NCBI GenBank assembly: GCA_013329295.1
Contig: DUKP01000184.1
Coordinates: 1-8,431 of the forward strand
Length of the DNA stretch: 8,431 bases
Reading direction: 5' to 3'
DNA from: Candidatus Poseidoniaceae archaeon
Lineage (GTDB): Archaea; Thermoplasmatota; Poseidoniia; Poseidoniales; Poseidoniaceae
Shown: positions 1 through 7,013 of the stretch, in pieces
Layout: each line of letters begins with the position of its first letter
Position numbering within the stretch: the stretch's first letter is position 1
The notes under the pieces: generated by a model
Databases searched by the model: none
The model's input: only the letters and a program-made list of their open reading frames with translations
What the model was told of the DNA's origin: nothing
Position numbers and translations under genes: made by a program

Positions 1-138
1 AAATCCAGTGACTGGGTCATTGATTTAGGCCCTGAAGGAGGCGACCGCGGCGGCCAACTAATCGCACATGGAACGCCAGAAAAAATCGCCGATAATATAC
101 ACAGTTTTACTGGACAATATCTTAAAGAAATACTTTGA
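1..138 (+). CDS. uvrA: UvrA excinuclease subunit A, C-terminal end (partial)
   Basis: This is the 3' end of a gene that begins outside the window; 45 codons are visible before a TGA stop at 136-138. The peptide contains [15 protein letters not shown], then an AHGTPEKIA stretch, and ends TGQYLKEIL. This is the characteristic C-terminus of UvrA, lying after the second ABC ATPase Walker B/H-loop region and closing with the family's GTPEE...TGxYLK tail. UvrA recognises distorted DNA together with UvrB and loads UvrB for UvrC incision in nucleotide excision repair. It is bacterial-type, but several mesophilic euryarchaeal lineages also carry UvrABC. The next gene, purL, lies 68 bp downstream on the same strand with no evident functional link. 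The identification is strong despite the short length, because the tail motif is very conserved. Nothing can be said about the N-terminal part. Confidence 0.93.
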   Translation, partial: KSSDWVIDLGPEGGDRGGQLIAHGTPEKIADNIHSFTGQYLKEIL

Positions 139-177
139 CATTCTTCCGTATTGTTCAAAGAGCGTATTGGCCGCCAT

Positions 178-185
178 CAATATGA
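178..185 (+). promoter_or_regulatory. Possible weak TATA element upstream of purL
   Basis: The A/T core CAATATGA is centred about 25 bp upstream of the purL ATG at 207. An archaeal TATA box at this spacing would give a nearly leaderless transcript starting at the ATG. The match to the TTTATATA consensus is poor, and the surrounding 68-bp gap is otherwise rather G+C-rich. This is a spacing-based suggestion only. Confidence 0.25.
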
Positions 186-206
186 CCCCCCCAGTAGGCG
201 ACCGCG

Positions 207-3200
207 ATGCAAATCACTCGAGTTGAAGCAACACCTAAGTCAGGCGAAGGACTTAGAGATGTACGAGGAGATGTAGTTAGGCGTAGATTACAAGCCGATT
301 ATGGTATTACTTTTAGTGAAGTTAGAAGTATAGTTGGGTTTCTAATTAGTTCAGATATTGATTCCAGTTCCATATCGGAAAGGGCCGATGATTTATTTGC
401 AGATCCTATTATTGAACATTCGACATTAAATCAAACCTTTTTGGAGTCAAAAGATATTTTCGAATCAACTCCCGATGCAGTAATTTCAGTTGGTTTCAAA
501 CCTGGTGTTACAGATAACCCAGGCAAGGCTGCACTAGATGGGTTCAGAACTATTTTTCCAGATGCAAGTATCGATTCAGACATTTCGACTTACATCACTT
601 ATGCCTTTTATGGGGTCAACGGGCAAGCAACACCAGAATTCATTGCATCAAAATTATACAATAATTTGATTGAAAGAGCAGTGGTTTCTGATAGTGAAAT
701 GTGCCAACAAAATAATTGGCCAATGATCGAATATCCAGAAAAACCCCCACAAGAATTCAAGCAACCAGCGCATATAGATTTAGAAATAGGTGACAATGAA
801 CTTATTGATATTTCAGAAACGGGACTATTAGCTCTTAATCTCGAAGAGATGAAAGCCATACAATCACACTATCGCGATGAAGCAATACAAAATTCACGTC
901 GCGGCGTTGGTATTGTTGAAAACAAACCAACAGACGTCGAGTTAGAATGCTTAGCACAGACATGGAGCGAACACTGTAAACACAAGATATTCGCATCAAA
1001 AATCCATCACAAAGATTTGGAAACCGGAGAAGATTCTGTTGTAGATTCAATTTTCAAAACCCATATTATGAAACCAACTCATGATATGCAAAAAGAGGTA
1101 GATTGGCTACTTTCAGTATTCCACGATAACTCTGGAGTTATTGCTTGGGATGATGAATGGAGCGTATGCATGAAAGCTGAAACACACAACTCCCCCTCTG
1201 CATTAGACCCTTATGGCGGTGCGATGACTGGCATCGTTGGTGTCAATAGAGATATACTTGGAACCGGACTTGGTGCAAGACCAATCGCTAATACAGATGT
1301 TTTCTGTTTCGGCCCACCTGATTGGCAAGGAGAAATTCCTGAGAATTTATTTCACCCCTCTCGAGTATTACGTGGCGTCCATTCAGGAGTCCGAGTAGGA
1401 GGTAATGAATCTGGAATTCCGACAATTAATGGAGCAATCATATTTGATGAGAGGTATTTGGGCAAGCCATTGGTTTATTGTGGTACTGTAGGTCTAATGC
1501 CAAGAAAACTTCCAGATGGTAGAGAATCTCATATCAAGACGCCAAGCGCTGGAGATGTAGTCTATATGGTTGGAGGAAGGGTTGGATATGATGGAATTCA
1601 TGGAGCCACCTTTTCATCACTTGAATTAACAGAAGAATCTCCATCCAGCGCGGTTCAGATAGGCGACCCAATCACCCAAAAGAAAATGATAGACATGATT
1701 CTTGAAGCAAGAGATATTGGTTTGATTACCTGTATTACAGATAATGGTGCAGGCGGGCTATCTTCTTCGATAGGAGAAATGGCAGAATATACTAATGGTT
1801 GTAAAATTGATTTAGCCAAAGTACCACTAAAACAACCAGGGCTTTCACCTTGGGAAATATTGGTTTCAGAGAGCCAAGAAAGGATGACTGTAGCGGTAAA
1901 ACCAGAGGATGTAGACGCCTTTGAAAACCTCGCCTCACTACATGAGGTTGAAGCAACAGCAGTTGCCGAATTCACCTCTACAGGTATGTTCCATGTACAA
2001 TATGATGATGAAACAGTAGCATACTTACCAATCGAATTTTTACATGATGGAGTCCCTCAATTAGAATTAGAATCCGAATGGAACCCACCCCAACATGAAT
2101 TATTTGAGGCTCCAATAAACGCAGACCACAACAACATCTTACTCGATTTATTGGCTCGGCCAAATATTGCTAGTAAGGAAACCTGGGTACGGCAATATGA
2201 TCACGAAGTCATCGCTCAAACTGCGGTGAAACCATTTGTTGGAATTGAAAGAGATGGGCCGGGTGATGCGGGAGTAATTGCACCAATTCACGGCAATCCT
2301 AGAGGTTTAGTAGTTTCATGCGGGATCTCTCCTCGTTATTCAGATATTGATGCTGGAGCAATGGCGGCTGCAGCCATTGATGAAGCGGTTAGAAATGCTG
2401 TCTGCGTTGGAGTAGATGTCAACAAAATCGCTGGACTTGACAACTTTTGCTGGCCAGATCCAATCCAATCCGAGAAAACCCCAGATGGTAAATTCAAACT
2501 TGCCCAATTAGTTCGAGCCAATAGAGAATTAGAACGAATTTGTCGCGCTTATCGTTTACCTTGCGTTAGCGGTAAAGACTCAATGAAGAATGATTATGGT
2601 AAAGGAGCTGATAAGATTTCTATTCCACCTACATTACTATTCTCGCTATTTGGCGACCATCCTGACGTTAGAAACACAGCAACTAGTGATTTCAAAAACC
2701 CTGGTGATAGAATATATTTGGTTGGCGAATCGATGGACGAATTGGGTGCTTCAGAAGTTTCCTTTATGCTCAAAGAAAGAGGCCAAGCAAAAGGAATCGG
2801 AGGTAAAGTTCCTAGCCTAGATAATCCAGAAAAATTGTTCAAATCATATCATTCCCTAAGTTCTGCTATCAATTCTGGTCTAGTAAAAACAGCTCACGAT
2901 TGTTCAGAAGGTGGCTTGGGAGTTGCACTTGCAGAGATGTGCATCGGTGGAAGAATCGGTGCTAAAATAGACATTGATGGAACAGGAAAAGGCACCCTTT
3001 GGTCCCGTTTATGGGGAGAGTCACTCGGTAGAATTGTTATTGCAGTCTCTCCTGAAAATGAAACAGATTTCCTAAAACAAATGGCAGGCAGCACAACAAC
3101 ATATCTAGGCACTATCGAAAACACCCAATCATTATCCATAACAGATGGATTTGATGAGATAATATCAGCCGACGTATCTCAAATGGTACAATCTTGGCAA

Positions 3201-3233
3201 AGCACTCTTGATATGACCGGGGGTGAGATATGA
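207..3233 (+). CDS. purL: Phosphoribosylformylglycinamidine synthase (FGAM synthetase), large subunit with N-terminal PurS-like domains
   Basis: This enzyme catalyses the ATP-dependent conversion of FGAR to FGAM, step four of de novo purine synthesis, using ammonia from PurQ. It has 1008 residues, against about 740 for Bacillus-type PurL and about 1300 for the PurL-PurQ fusion of E. coli. Residues 1 to about 160 hold two PurS-like halves; the second has GFKPGVTDNPGKA at 96-108. The synthetase core follows: the catalytic-type motif QTWSEHCKH (251-259, His256 likely catalytic), the ATP/substrate loop AETHNSPSALDPYGG from 324, TDNGAGGLSS from 511, and HDCSEGGLG from 897 in the second half-repeat. 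The usual THNHPS motif reads THNSPS here, which I believe is normal in long stand-alone PurLs of this kind. The ATG at 207 is the first possible start, since an in-frame TAG lies at 195-197, and homology begins at once. The gene overlaps purQ by 4 bp (ATGA), indicating co-transcription. Confidence 0.96.
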   Translation: MQITRVEATPKSGEGLRDVRGDVVRRRLQADYGITFSEVRSIVGFLISSDIDSSSISERADDLFADPIIEHSTLNQTFLESKDIFESTPDAVISVGFKPGVTDNPGKAALDGFRTIFPDASIDSDISTYITYAFYGVNGQATPEFIASKLYNNLIERAVVSDSEMCQQNNWPMIEYPEKPPQEFKQPAHIDLEIGDNELIDISETGLLALNLEEMKAIQSHYRDEAIQNSRRGVGIVENKPTDVELECLAQTWSEHCKHKIFASKIHHKDLETGEDSVVDSIFKTHIMKPTHDMQKEVDWLLSVFHDNSGVIAWDDEWSVCMKAETHNSPSALDPYGGAMTGIVGVNRDILGTGLGARPIANTDVFCFGPPDWQGEIPENLFHPSRVLRGVHSGVRVGGNESGIPTINGAIIFDERYLGKPLVYCGTVGLMPRKLPDGRESHIKTPSAGDVVYMVGGRVGYDGIHGATFSSLELTEESPSSAVQIGDPITQKKMIDMILEARDIGLITCITDNGAGGLSSSIGEMAEYTNGCKIDLAKVPLKQPGLSPWEILVSESQERMTVAVKPEDVDAFENLASLHEVEATAVAEFTSTGMFHVQYDDETVAYLPIEFLHDGVPQLELESEWNPPQHELFEAPINADHNNILLDLLARPNIASKETWVRQYDHEVIAQTAVKPFVGIERDGPGDAGVIAPIHGNPRGLVVSCGISPRYSDIDAGAMAAAAIDEAVRNAVCVGVDVNKIAGLDNFCWPDPIQSEKTPDGKFKLAQLVRANRELERICRAYRLPCVSGKDSMKNDYGKGADKISIPPTLLFSLFGDHPDVRNTATSDFKNPGDRIYLVGESMDELGASEVSFMLKERGQAKGIGGKVPSLDNPEKLFKSYHSLSSAINSGLVKTAHDCSEGGLGVALAEMCIGGRIGAKIDIDGTGKGTLWSRLWGESLGRIVIAVSPENETDFLKQMAGSTTTYLGTIENTQSLSITDGFDEIISADVSQMVQSWQSTLDMTGGEI
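3219..3226 (+). promoter_or_regulatory. Shine-Dalgarno-like site before purQ
   Basis: A GGGGGTGA-type purine-rich stretch at the very end of purL lies 4-8 bases before the overlapping purQ ATG at 3230. It resembles the anti-16S tail target and is the clearest ribosome-binding site in the window. That fits an internal operon gene translated from a polycistronic message, whereas the other starts here look leaderless or nearly so. Confidence 0.5.
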
Positions 3234-4072
3234 TGTATATTCCAAAAGTTGCAGTGTTGTTTGGTTTTGGGATAAATTGCGATCATGAAACCGCAGCGGT
3301 TTTCGAAATGGTTGGTGGCAATTCTACGAGAGTACATCTGAATTCATTTATCTCAGGGGCTGACGACTTAGCAAATTACGACATCCTTGCAGTGCCAGGG
3401 GGATTCTCATTTGGTGACCACCTTGGTAGTGGAAGATTGATGGGTAATAGGATGCGATTTTCTCTTAGAGATGAATTAACCAAATTTATTCAAGCAGATA
3501 AACCGATAATTGGTATTTGTAATGGCTTCCAAGTCTTAGTAAAAACAGGATTATTACCGGGGCCTGATGGCAATGAGCCAGATTTCATTCAAAGAGCAAG
3601 CCTTACACTTAATGACTCAGGTAGATATGAAGATCGATGGGTGACATTAGAATTTAATCAAGATAGCAATTGTATTTGGACTAAGGGCATGACTAGAATA
3701 GATTGCCCGGTAAGGCATGGTGAAGGGAAATATGTAATGCCTGACAGAGAGAGTTTGACTCAACTATCAGCCAATAACCAGATTACCGTACGATATATTG
3801 ATCCAAATAGTAATGATGATGTAGATAACAATCAAGTTTTACCATTCCCAATTTCACCCAATGGGAGTATGATGAACATTGCAGGAATTTGCGACAAAAC
3901 AGGCCTTGTCTTTGGCTTAATGCCACACCCAGAAGCCATCTACGCCCAATGGCTTCATCCAGATTTCACTAGAGGCACAGCGCCGCAAACTGAATCTGAA
4001 ATTGATTGGGAAGGACAAGGCTTGCAGATTTTTAGAAATGCGATTGAATATACTATTTCAAAAAACGCCTAA
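3230..4072 (+). CDS. purQ: FGAM synthase glutaminase subunit PurQ
   Basis: This is a class I (triad) glutamine amidotransferase that hydrolyses glutamine and passes ammonia to PurL. The 280-residue protein opens with VAVLFGFGINCDHETA, the PurQ/PurL-tail signature. It carries VPGGFSFGDHLGSG, a nucleophile elbow GICNGFQVL with Cys97, the GEGKY segment, and LMPHPEA with the His233/Glu235 catalytic pair. The C-terminal region (about 238-275) includes WLHPDF and an EGQGLQIFRNA helix, making it longer than the roughly 225-residue Bacillus PurQ and more like the glutaminase end of large fused PurLs. The start overlaps the purL stop as ATGA, and a second in-frame ATG follows directly at 3233, so either Met is possible. 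The tight overlap supports equimolar production with PurL. It was most likely inherited together with this long PurL as a split version of the large enzyme. Confidence 0.95.
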   Translation: MMYIPKVAVLFGFGINCDHETAAVFEMVGGNSTRVHLNSFISGADDLANYDILAVPGGFSFGDHLGSGRLMGNRMRFSLRDELTKFIQADKPIIGICNGFQVLVKTGLLPGPDGNEPDFIQRASLTLNDSGRYEDRWVTLEFNQDSNCIWTKGMTRIDCPVRHGEGKYVMPDRESLTQLSANNQITVRYIDPNSNDDVDNNQVLPFPISPNGSMMNIAGICDKTGLVFGLMPHPEAIYAQWLHPDFTRGTAPQTESEIDWEGQGLQIFRNAIEYTISKNA

Positions 4073-4091
4073 ACCCAATAATCTAATGACA

Positions 4092-4193
4092 TTCTACAAT
4101 AGCACAGTGGTTGGCGCATTCCCTGGGAACTTAATCACGGAGGGGGGGGGGAATATTACCAAGGAATAACGCCACCTTTACTGCGTTGTAGAA
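4092..4193. repeat. Long-range inverted repeat enclosing about 86 nt; possible structured RNA
   Basis: TTCTACAA at 4092-4099 is exactly complementary to TTGTAGAA at 4186-4193. Inside lie a D-arm-like string TAGCACAGTGGTTGGCGC (4100-4117), a short TTCC/GGAA stem and an AACGC/GCGTT hairpin. The overall size (102 nt) and first part recall a tRNA with a long insertion, but no T-arm (GGTTCRANNCC) and no sensible anticodon stem can be found, so I do not call a tRNA. It could be an unrecognised small RNA, a decayed tRNA, a 3'-end structure, or chance; an 8-bp match in a region this size is expected by chance now and then. Confidence 0.3.
4142..4151. repeat. Homopolymer run of ten G
   Basis: This is ten consecutive G (C on the other strand) in otherwise A+T-rich non-coding DNA, preceded by ACGGA. 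It is the longest homopolymer in the window. Such a tract is prone to slippage in the cell and to sequencing error, so its true length is uncertain. It lies outside any gene, so phase-variable translation is not implied. Confidence 0.9.
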
Positions 4194-4261
4194 ATTTAAA
4201 TTATGTCAAAAGCAAGCATCAATAGCTAACTATCAATGACATATCTCAAACTTAATGGGCA

Positions 4262-5068
4262 TCACTCTTCAGATCCAGATGCTTTGGTATCCATTGTAGC
4301 AGCATACCAAACCATTAGACCAAAAGCAGTCTTGTTGACTACGTCAGCAACATTGTATAGAATGTTTAACATTTCAATATCGCCAGCGTCTCCACTTTCT
4401 CCCATCATGAAACCAATTGGATAGATGGCCCATCCAAATGTTAGAATGAAAGCCATTGCTTTGAAAGCGAATTGAGTACCTTCACTAGCATCACCGACAT
4501 TCTTCTTTGCTTCACCAGCCCATATTTCATAGATTATGTAAATCCATGCAACACAACCGATAACGAACAATGGCCAAGTTAATCCATCATCCAACTCACC
4601 AGATTCTGCTAAGAAACCAGTAAGCAACATAATTAGAGAAGCACCAAACAATCTCCAGAATAATGCGGCTGTTGCAGCACCAATTGCTGCAAGTATTAGG
4701 TAGAACTCAGAAACTTGAAGTGGTACAGTGATCAACCAATCAATATACCTCATAACTAGTGGAGAAGTTTCGAAAGCTTCCCAATGCTTCCTCATGTAAG
4801 TGTAGTGGTACCAAGCAACACCAGTTACCAGTGCAGCAACAGTCATTGAAGTTCGCCATTTTGGCGCTACATTTTGGCGCTCTAACATGAAGAAAACGGT
4901 AGATGCTAACATCATAGCAGTTGCAAGCCAGAAAGTTACAGCGACCATATCGGTCTCATCCATGTATCCATCTCCAGCAACATTAGCACTAACGTTTCCT
5001 AACGCCAATAGGCCGAGGGTTCCGATCAAAAGCAGGCTCGATGTTCTCTTCAAGTTTGATTTAAACAT
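4262..5068 (-). CDS. Proteorhodopsin-type light-driven outward proton pump, blue-tuned
   Basis: This is a seven-helix retinal protein that would export protons across the cell membrane in light. Residues are numbered from the ATG at 5068 (268 aa). A basic N-terminus and hydrophobic stretch ending in VSA (about residue 28) look like a cleavable signal peptide, as in bacterial proteorhodopsins. Helix B has YHYTYMR with His88. Helix C reads RYIDWLITVPLQVSE, giving Arg107, proton acceptor Asp110, Gln118 at the spectral-tuning site (Gln = blue, Leu = green) and proton donor Glu121. Helix G has NVADVVNK with Asp242 and the retinal Schiff-base Lys246. All residues needed for proton pumping are present. 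An in-frame TTG at 5077 would add three residues; I prefer the ATG because it leaves a short leader after the TATA box at 5099-5107. The gene seems to be its own transcription unit, and no retinal-synthesis genes lie nearby. The protein resembles bacterial proteorhodopsin closely, consistent with ancient transfer. Confidence 0.96.
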   Translation of the reverse strand: MFKSNLKRTSSLLLIGTLGLLALGNVSANVAGDGYMDETDMVAVTFWLATAMMLASTVFFMLERQNVAPKWRTSMTVAALVTGVAWYHYTYMRKHWEAFETSPLVMRYIDWLITVPLQVSEFYLILAAIGAATAALFWRLFGASLIMLLTGFLAESGELDDGLTWPLFVIGCVAWIYIIYEIWAGEAKKNVGDASEGTQFAFKAMAFILTFGWAIYPIGFMMGESGDAGDIEMLNILYNVADVVNKTAFGLMVWYAATMDTKASGSEE

Positions 5069-5098
5069 ATTTCTCAAACCGGCCTCGACGACTTAATA

Positions 5099-5107
5099 CT
5101 TATAAAA
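5099..5107 (-). promoter_or_regulatory. Archaeal TATA box of the rhodopsin gene
   Basis: Read on the - strand the sequence is TTTTATAAG, close to the archaeal box A consensus. Its centre is about 35 bp from the ATG at 5068 and about 26 bp from the in-frame TTG at 5077. With the usual 25-27 bp from TATA centre to start site, transcription would begin near 5077, giving a leader of about 9 nt before the ATG, or none before the TTG. It lies between the rhodopsin start and the oligo-T run that ends the upstream gene, which strengthens the call. Confidence 0.6.
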
Positions 5108-5131
5108 CGGTGTTAATCTCTTTAACTATCG

Positions 5132-5139
5132 AAAAAAAA
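5132..5139 (-). terminator. Oligo-T terminator directly after the ABC exporter gene
   Basis: On the - strand the TAG stop of the exporter gene (5140-5142) is followed immediately by eight T. Archaeal RNA polymerase terminates at such T-runs without needing a hairpin. It separates the exporter transcript from the rhodopsin promoter about 25 bp further on, so the two same-strand genes need not be co-transcribed. No stable stem is visible before it. Confidence 0.5.
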
Positions 5140-6909
5140 CTACTTTTCCCCCGTTTGAACCTTCCATAACTTTTGGTATATGCCCTCTTTTTGAATTAAA
5201 TCATCATGAGTTCCACGTTCGACAATTTTCCCATTATCCATAACTAAAATCGTATTTGCACTCCTTATGGTTGACAGCCGGTGAGCGATAATTACAGTAG
5301 TTCTGTCTTTACCAACCAATTCAATCGATCTTTGAAGTGCGGCTTCAGTTTCATTATCAACCGCAGATGTTGCCTCATCAAGGATAAGCAACGGGGCATT
5401 CTTTAGTACTGCTCTAGCAATTGCCAAACGTTGCCTTTGGCCACCAGATAACCGGTATCCGCCTTCACCAACCATAGTATCCCATTTTTCCGGTAGAGAG
5501 TTGACAAATTCACTAACTTCCGCAATCTTTGCCGCTTCATACACTTCTTCATCAGTTGCATTAGCGTCACCGTATCTTATATTTTCAAGAATCGATGTTG
5601 GAAATAATGTGATATGTTGCTCAACTAAAGCTATTGAAGAGCGAAGATGTTTCAAAGACCACTCATCAATACCCTTTCCTGCCCAAACTATTCTGCCAGA
5701 GTTTGGTTGAGCAAATCTAAGCAGCAAGCGTGTAAGAGTAGTTTTTCCAGCACCAGTAGAGCCGACAATACCAGTGGTTTTTCCGGCAGAAAGAGTTAGT
5801 GATAGATCTGAGAATGTATTTTCTCTGCCAGTATATGAAAAATCTACATTTTCAAAAACAATTTCACTATTTTCAATCATATCTCTCTTTGGAGTAAAAG
5901 CGCCTTCACTAATTTCTATTTCAGATGTTAATACATCTAAAACTCTGGTAGATGATGCCATCGCTCTTTGATACAAGTCAAATGTTTCACCAAGACGGGT
6001 CAATGGCCAAAGCAGTCTTTGAGTCATGAAAACTAAAACTGAATAAGCACCAACCGCTAAATCTCCCTCTAATGTATACCATCCACCCAATAACAAAGTT
6101 GCAGTAAATCCACAAAGTATTGCCATACGAATTAATGGAGTAAATGCAGCAGATAGGCGAATAGCCTTTCTATTTGCTTCACGATAATCATCACTTAGAT
6201 TTCTAACTCTATCAACTTCAATTTCTTCTGAGGTAAATGATTGGATAGTAGACATTCCAGATAAGTCGTTTTCCAATAAAGCATTCATTTTTCCAGCCGC
6301 ATTTCTAACATCAGCGTATTTTGGTTCAAGACTTCGTTGATATTTGAACGAACCCCAGACAATTAGCGGAATTGGAATAATGGCAAATAATGCAACTTCC
6401 CATGAAATAAACAAGAAAATTGCGCCGACTACTAATACAGTGGTTGAAACCTGCAGCAAATCATTAGCGCCTTTATCGAGAAATCGCTCTAACTGGTTGA
6501 TATCATCATTTAATATCGCTAAGATATCTCCTTTCTGCCTCTCATCAAACCAACCCATTCCTTGTTTCTGGACATGATTGAAAGTATCCAATCTTAATTC
6601 ATGCTGTACAGTTTGTGCTAGATTTCGCCATAAAACTCCATAAAAATACTCAAACAATGACTCTAGCCCCCATATTGCAAAAGTCAAAACCGATAACAAA
6701 ATCAATTGATTCCACGGATCACTATACCCCATACTTGCTAGAAACGAGTCTTCTTTCAACACCACAACATCTACTGCAAGACCAATCAGTAAAGGCGGTG
6801 CTAAGTCCCAAATTTTGTTGGTAACAGAACATAGTGAAGCAAGACGGATAGTCTTCCTATGGTCTTTCATATGGGACAATAGTCTTCTGAAAGGACCAAC
6901 TTCGCCCAT
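5140..6909 (-). CDS. ABC exporter half-transporter (MsbA/MDR-like, TMD-NBD fusion)
   Basis: This 589-residue protein has an N-terminal six-helix exporter domain (about 20-310) followed by a nucleotide-binding domain (about 348-589), the usual length for this family. ATPase motifs are all intact: Walker A GSTGAGKT (383-390), Q-loop Gln431, signature LSGGQ (487-491), Walker B LLILDE with catalytic Glu512, D-loop SAVD (515-518) and H-loop His543. With no degenerate site it could act as a homodimer, though an unlinked partner cannot be excluded. The substrate cannot be read from sequence; lipids, peptides or drugs are known for relatives. The ATG at 6909 starts MGEVGPFRRLL, with no transmembrane signal sequence before the first helix. 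It is divergent from GGGP synthase and upstream of, but apparently separated by a terminator from, the rhodopsin gene. The lipid-gene neighbour hints at, but does not show, a lipid role. Confidence 0.93.
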   Translation of the reverse strand: MGEVGPFRRLLSHMKDHRKTIRLASLCSVTNKIWDLAPPLLIGLAVDVVVLKEDSFLASMGYSDPWNQLILLSVLTFAIWGLESLFEYFYGVLWRNLAQTVQHELRLDTFNHVQKQGMGWFDERQKGDILAILNDDINQLERFLDKGANDLLQVSTTVLVVGAIFLFISWEVALFAIIPIPLIVWGSFKYQRSLEPKYADVRNAAGKMNALLENDLSGMSTIQSFTSEEIEVDRVRNLSDDYREANRKAIRLSAAFTPLIRMAILCGFTATLLLGGWYTLEGDLAVGAYSVLVFMTQRLLWPLTRLGETFDLYQRAMASSTRVLDVLTSEIEISEGAFTPKRDMIENSEIVFENVDFSYTGRENTFSDLSLTLSAGKTTGIVGSTGAGKTTLTRLLLRFAQPNSGRIVWAGKGIDEWSLKHLRSSIALVEQHITLFPTSILENIRYGDANATDEEVYEAAKIAEVSEFVNSLPEKWDTMVGEGGYRLSGGQRQRLAIARAVLKNAPLLILDEATSAVDNETEAALQRSIELVGKDRTTVIIAHRLSTIRSANTILVMDNGKIVERGTHDDLIQKEGIYQKLWKVQTGEK

Positions 6910-7013
6910 GGTTAGTCCAAACGGTAGTCATTGATAACTATGTGATTAGGCCATTAGCCAATTTAATCTCCGCAACTAATATGCGATGTAGGTTGAAGCA
7001 GTGATTGATTGGC
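6910..7013. promoter_or_regulatory. Divergent intergenic region with promoters for the ABC exporter and GGGP synthase
   Basis: This 104-bp A+T-rich gap lies between two divergent starts, so it must hold both promoters. Candidate TATA cores are AATTTAAT (6961-6967, usable on either strand) and CTAATATGC (6976-6984, + strand). The latter would give a leader of only a few bases before the ATG at 7014. Neither matches the consensus well enough to choose. A short + strand frame starting at the ATG at 6981 stops at TGA 7002-7004 and is not a gene. Confidence 0.45.

Larger units (their letters stand above)
4073..4261. other. Non-coding interval between convergent purQ and rhodopsin gene
   Basis: This 189-bp stretch lies between the two stop codons. 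I find no plausible reading frame in it; the short + strand frame starting at 4236 is antisense to the rhodopsin C-terminus and has no recognisable content. It contains a G10 run (4142-4151), an 8-bp long-range inverted repeat (4092-4099 with 4186-4193), a smaller aacgc/gcgtt hairpin ending at 4187, and the 10-bp A/T palindrome AATTTAAATT at 4193-4202. No strong oligo-T terminator is obvious for either gene. Confidence 0.7.

Noticed and set aside
39..206. An 11-bp direct repeat AGGCGACCGCG at 39-49 and 196-206, and an 8-bp inverted match GGCGGCCA (49-56) with TGGCCGCC (168-175).
   Set aside because: One copy of each lies in a conserved UvrA coding motif (GGDRGG), so the sequence there is explained by protein constraint. 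The other copies are in a short G+C-rich gap, and nothing suggests mobility or regulation.
2590..2842. Reading frames of 76-82 codons on both strands inside purL.
   Set aside because: They lie fully within a strongly conserved PurL coding region and show low-complexity or meaningless translations; they are shadows.
4092..4193. A tRNA gene with an intron or insertion.
   Set aside because: The acceptor-like stem and D-arm-like string are suggestive, but there is no T-arm consensus, no consistent anticodon stem-loop, and the D-stem has an A-C mismatch. It is kept only as an inverted repeat.
4236..4424. A 62-codon + strand reading frame.
   Set aside because: It is antisense to the rhodopsin C-terminus, has no recognisable motif, and is explained as a shadow of the real gene.
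6615..6824. A + strand frame of 69 codons opposite the exporter membrane domain.
   Set aside because: The opposite strand encodes a well-supported exporter helix region; the frame has no start signal or family features.
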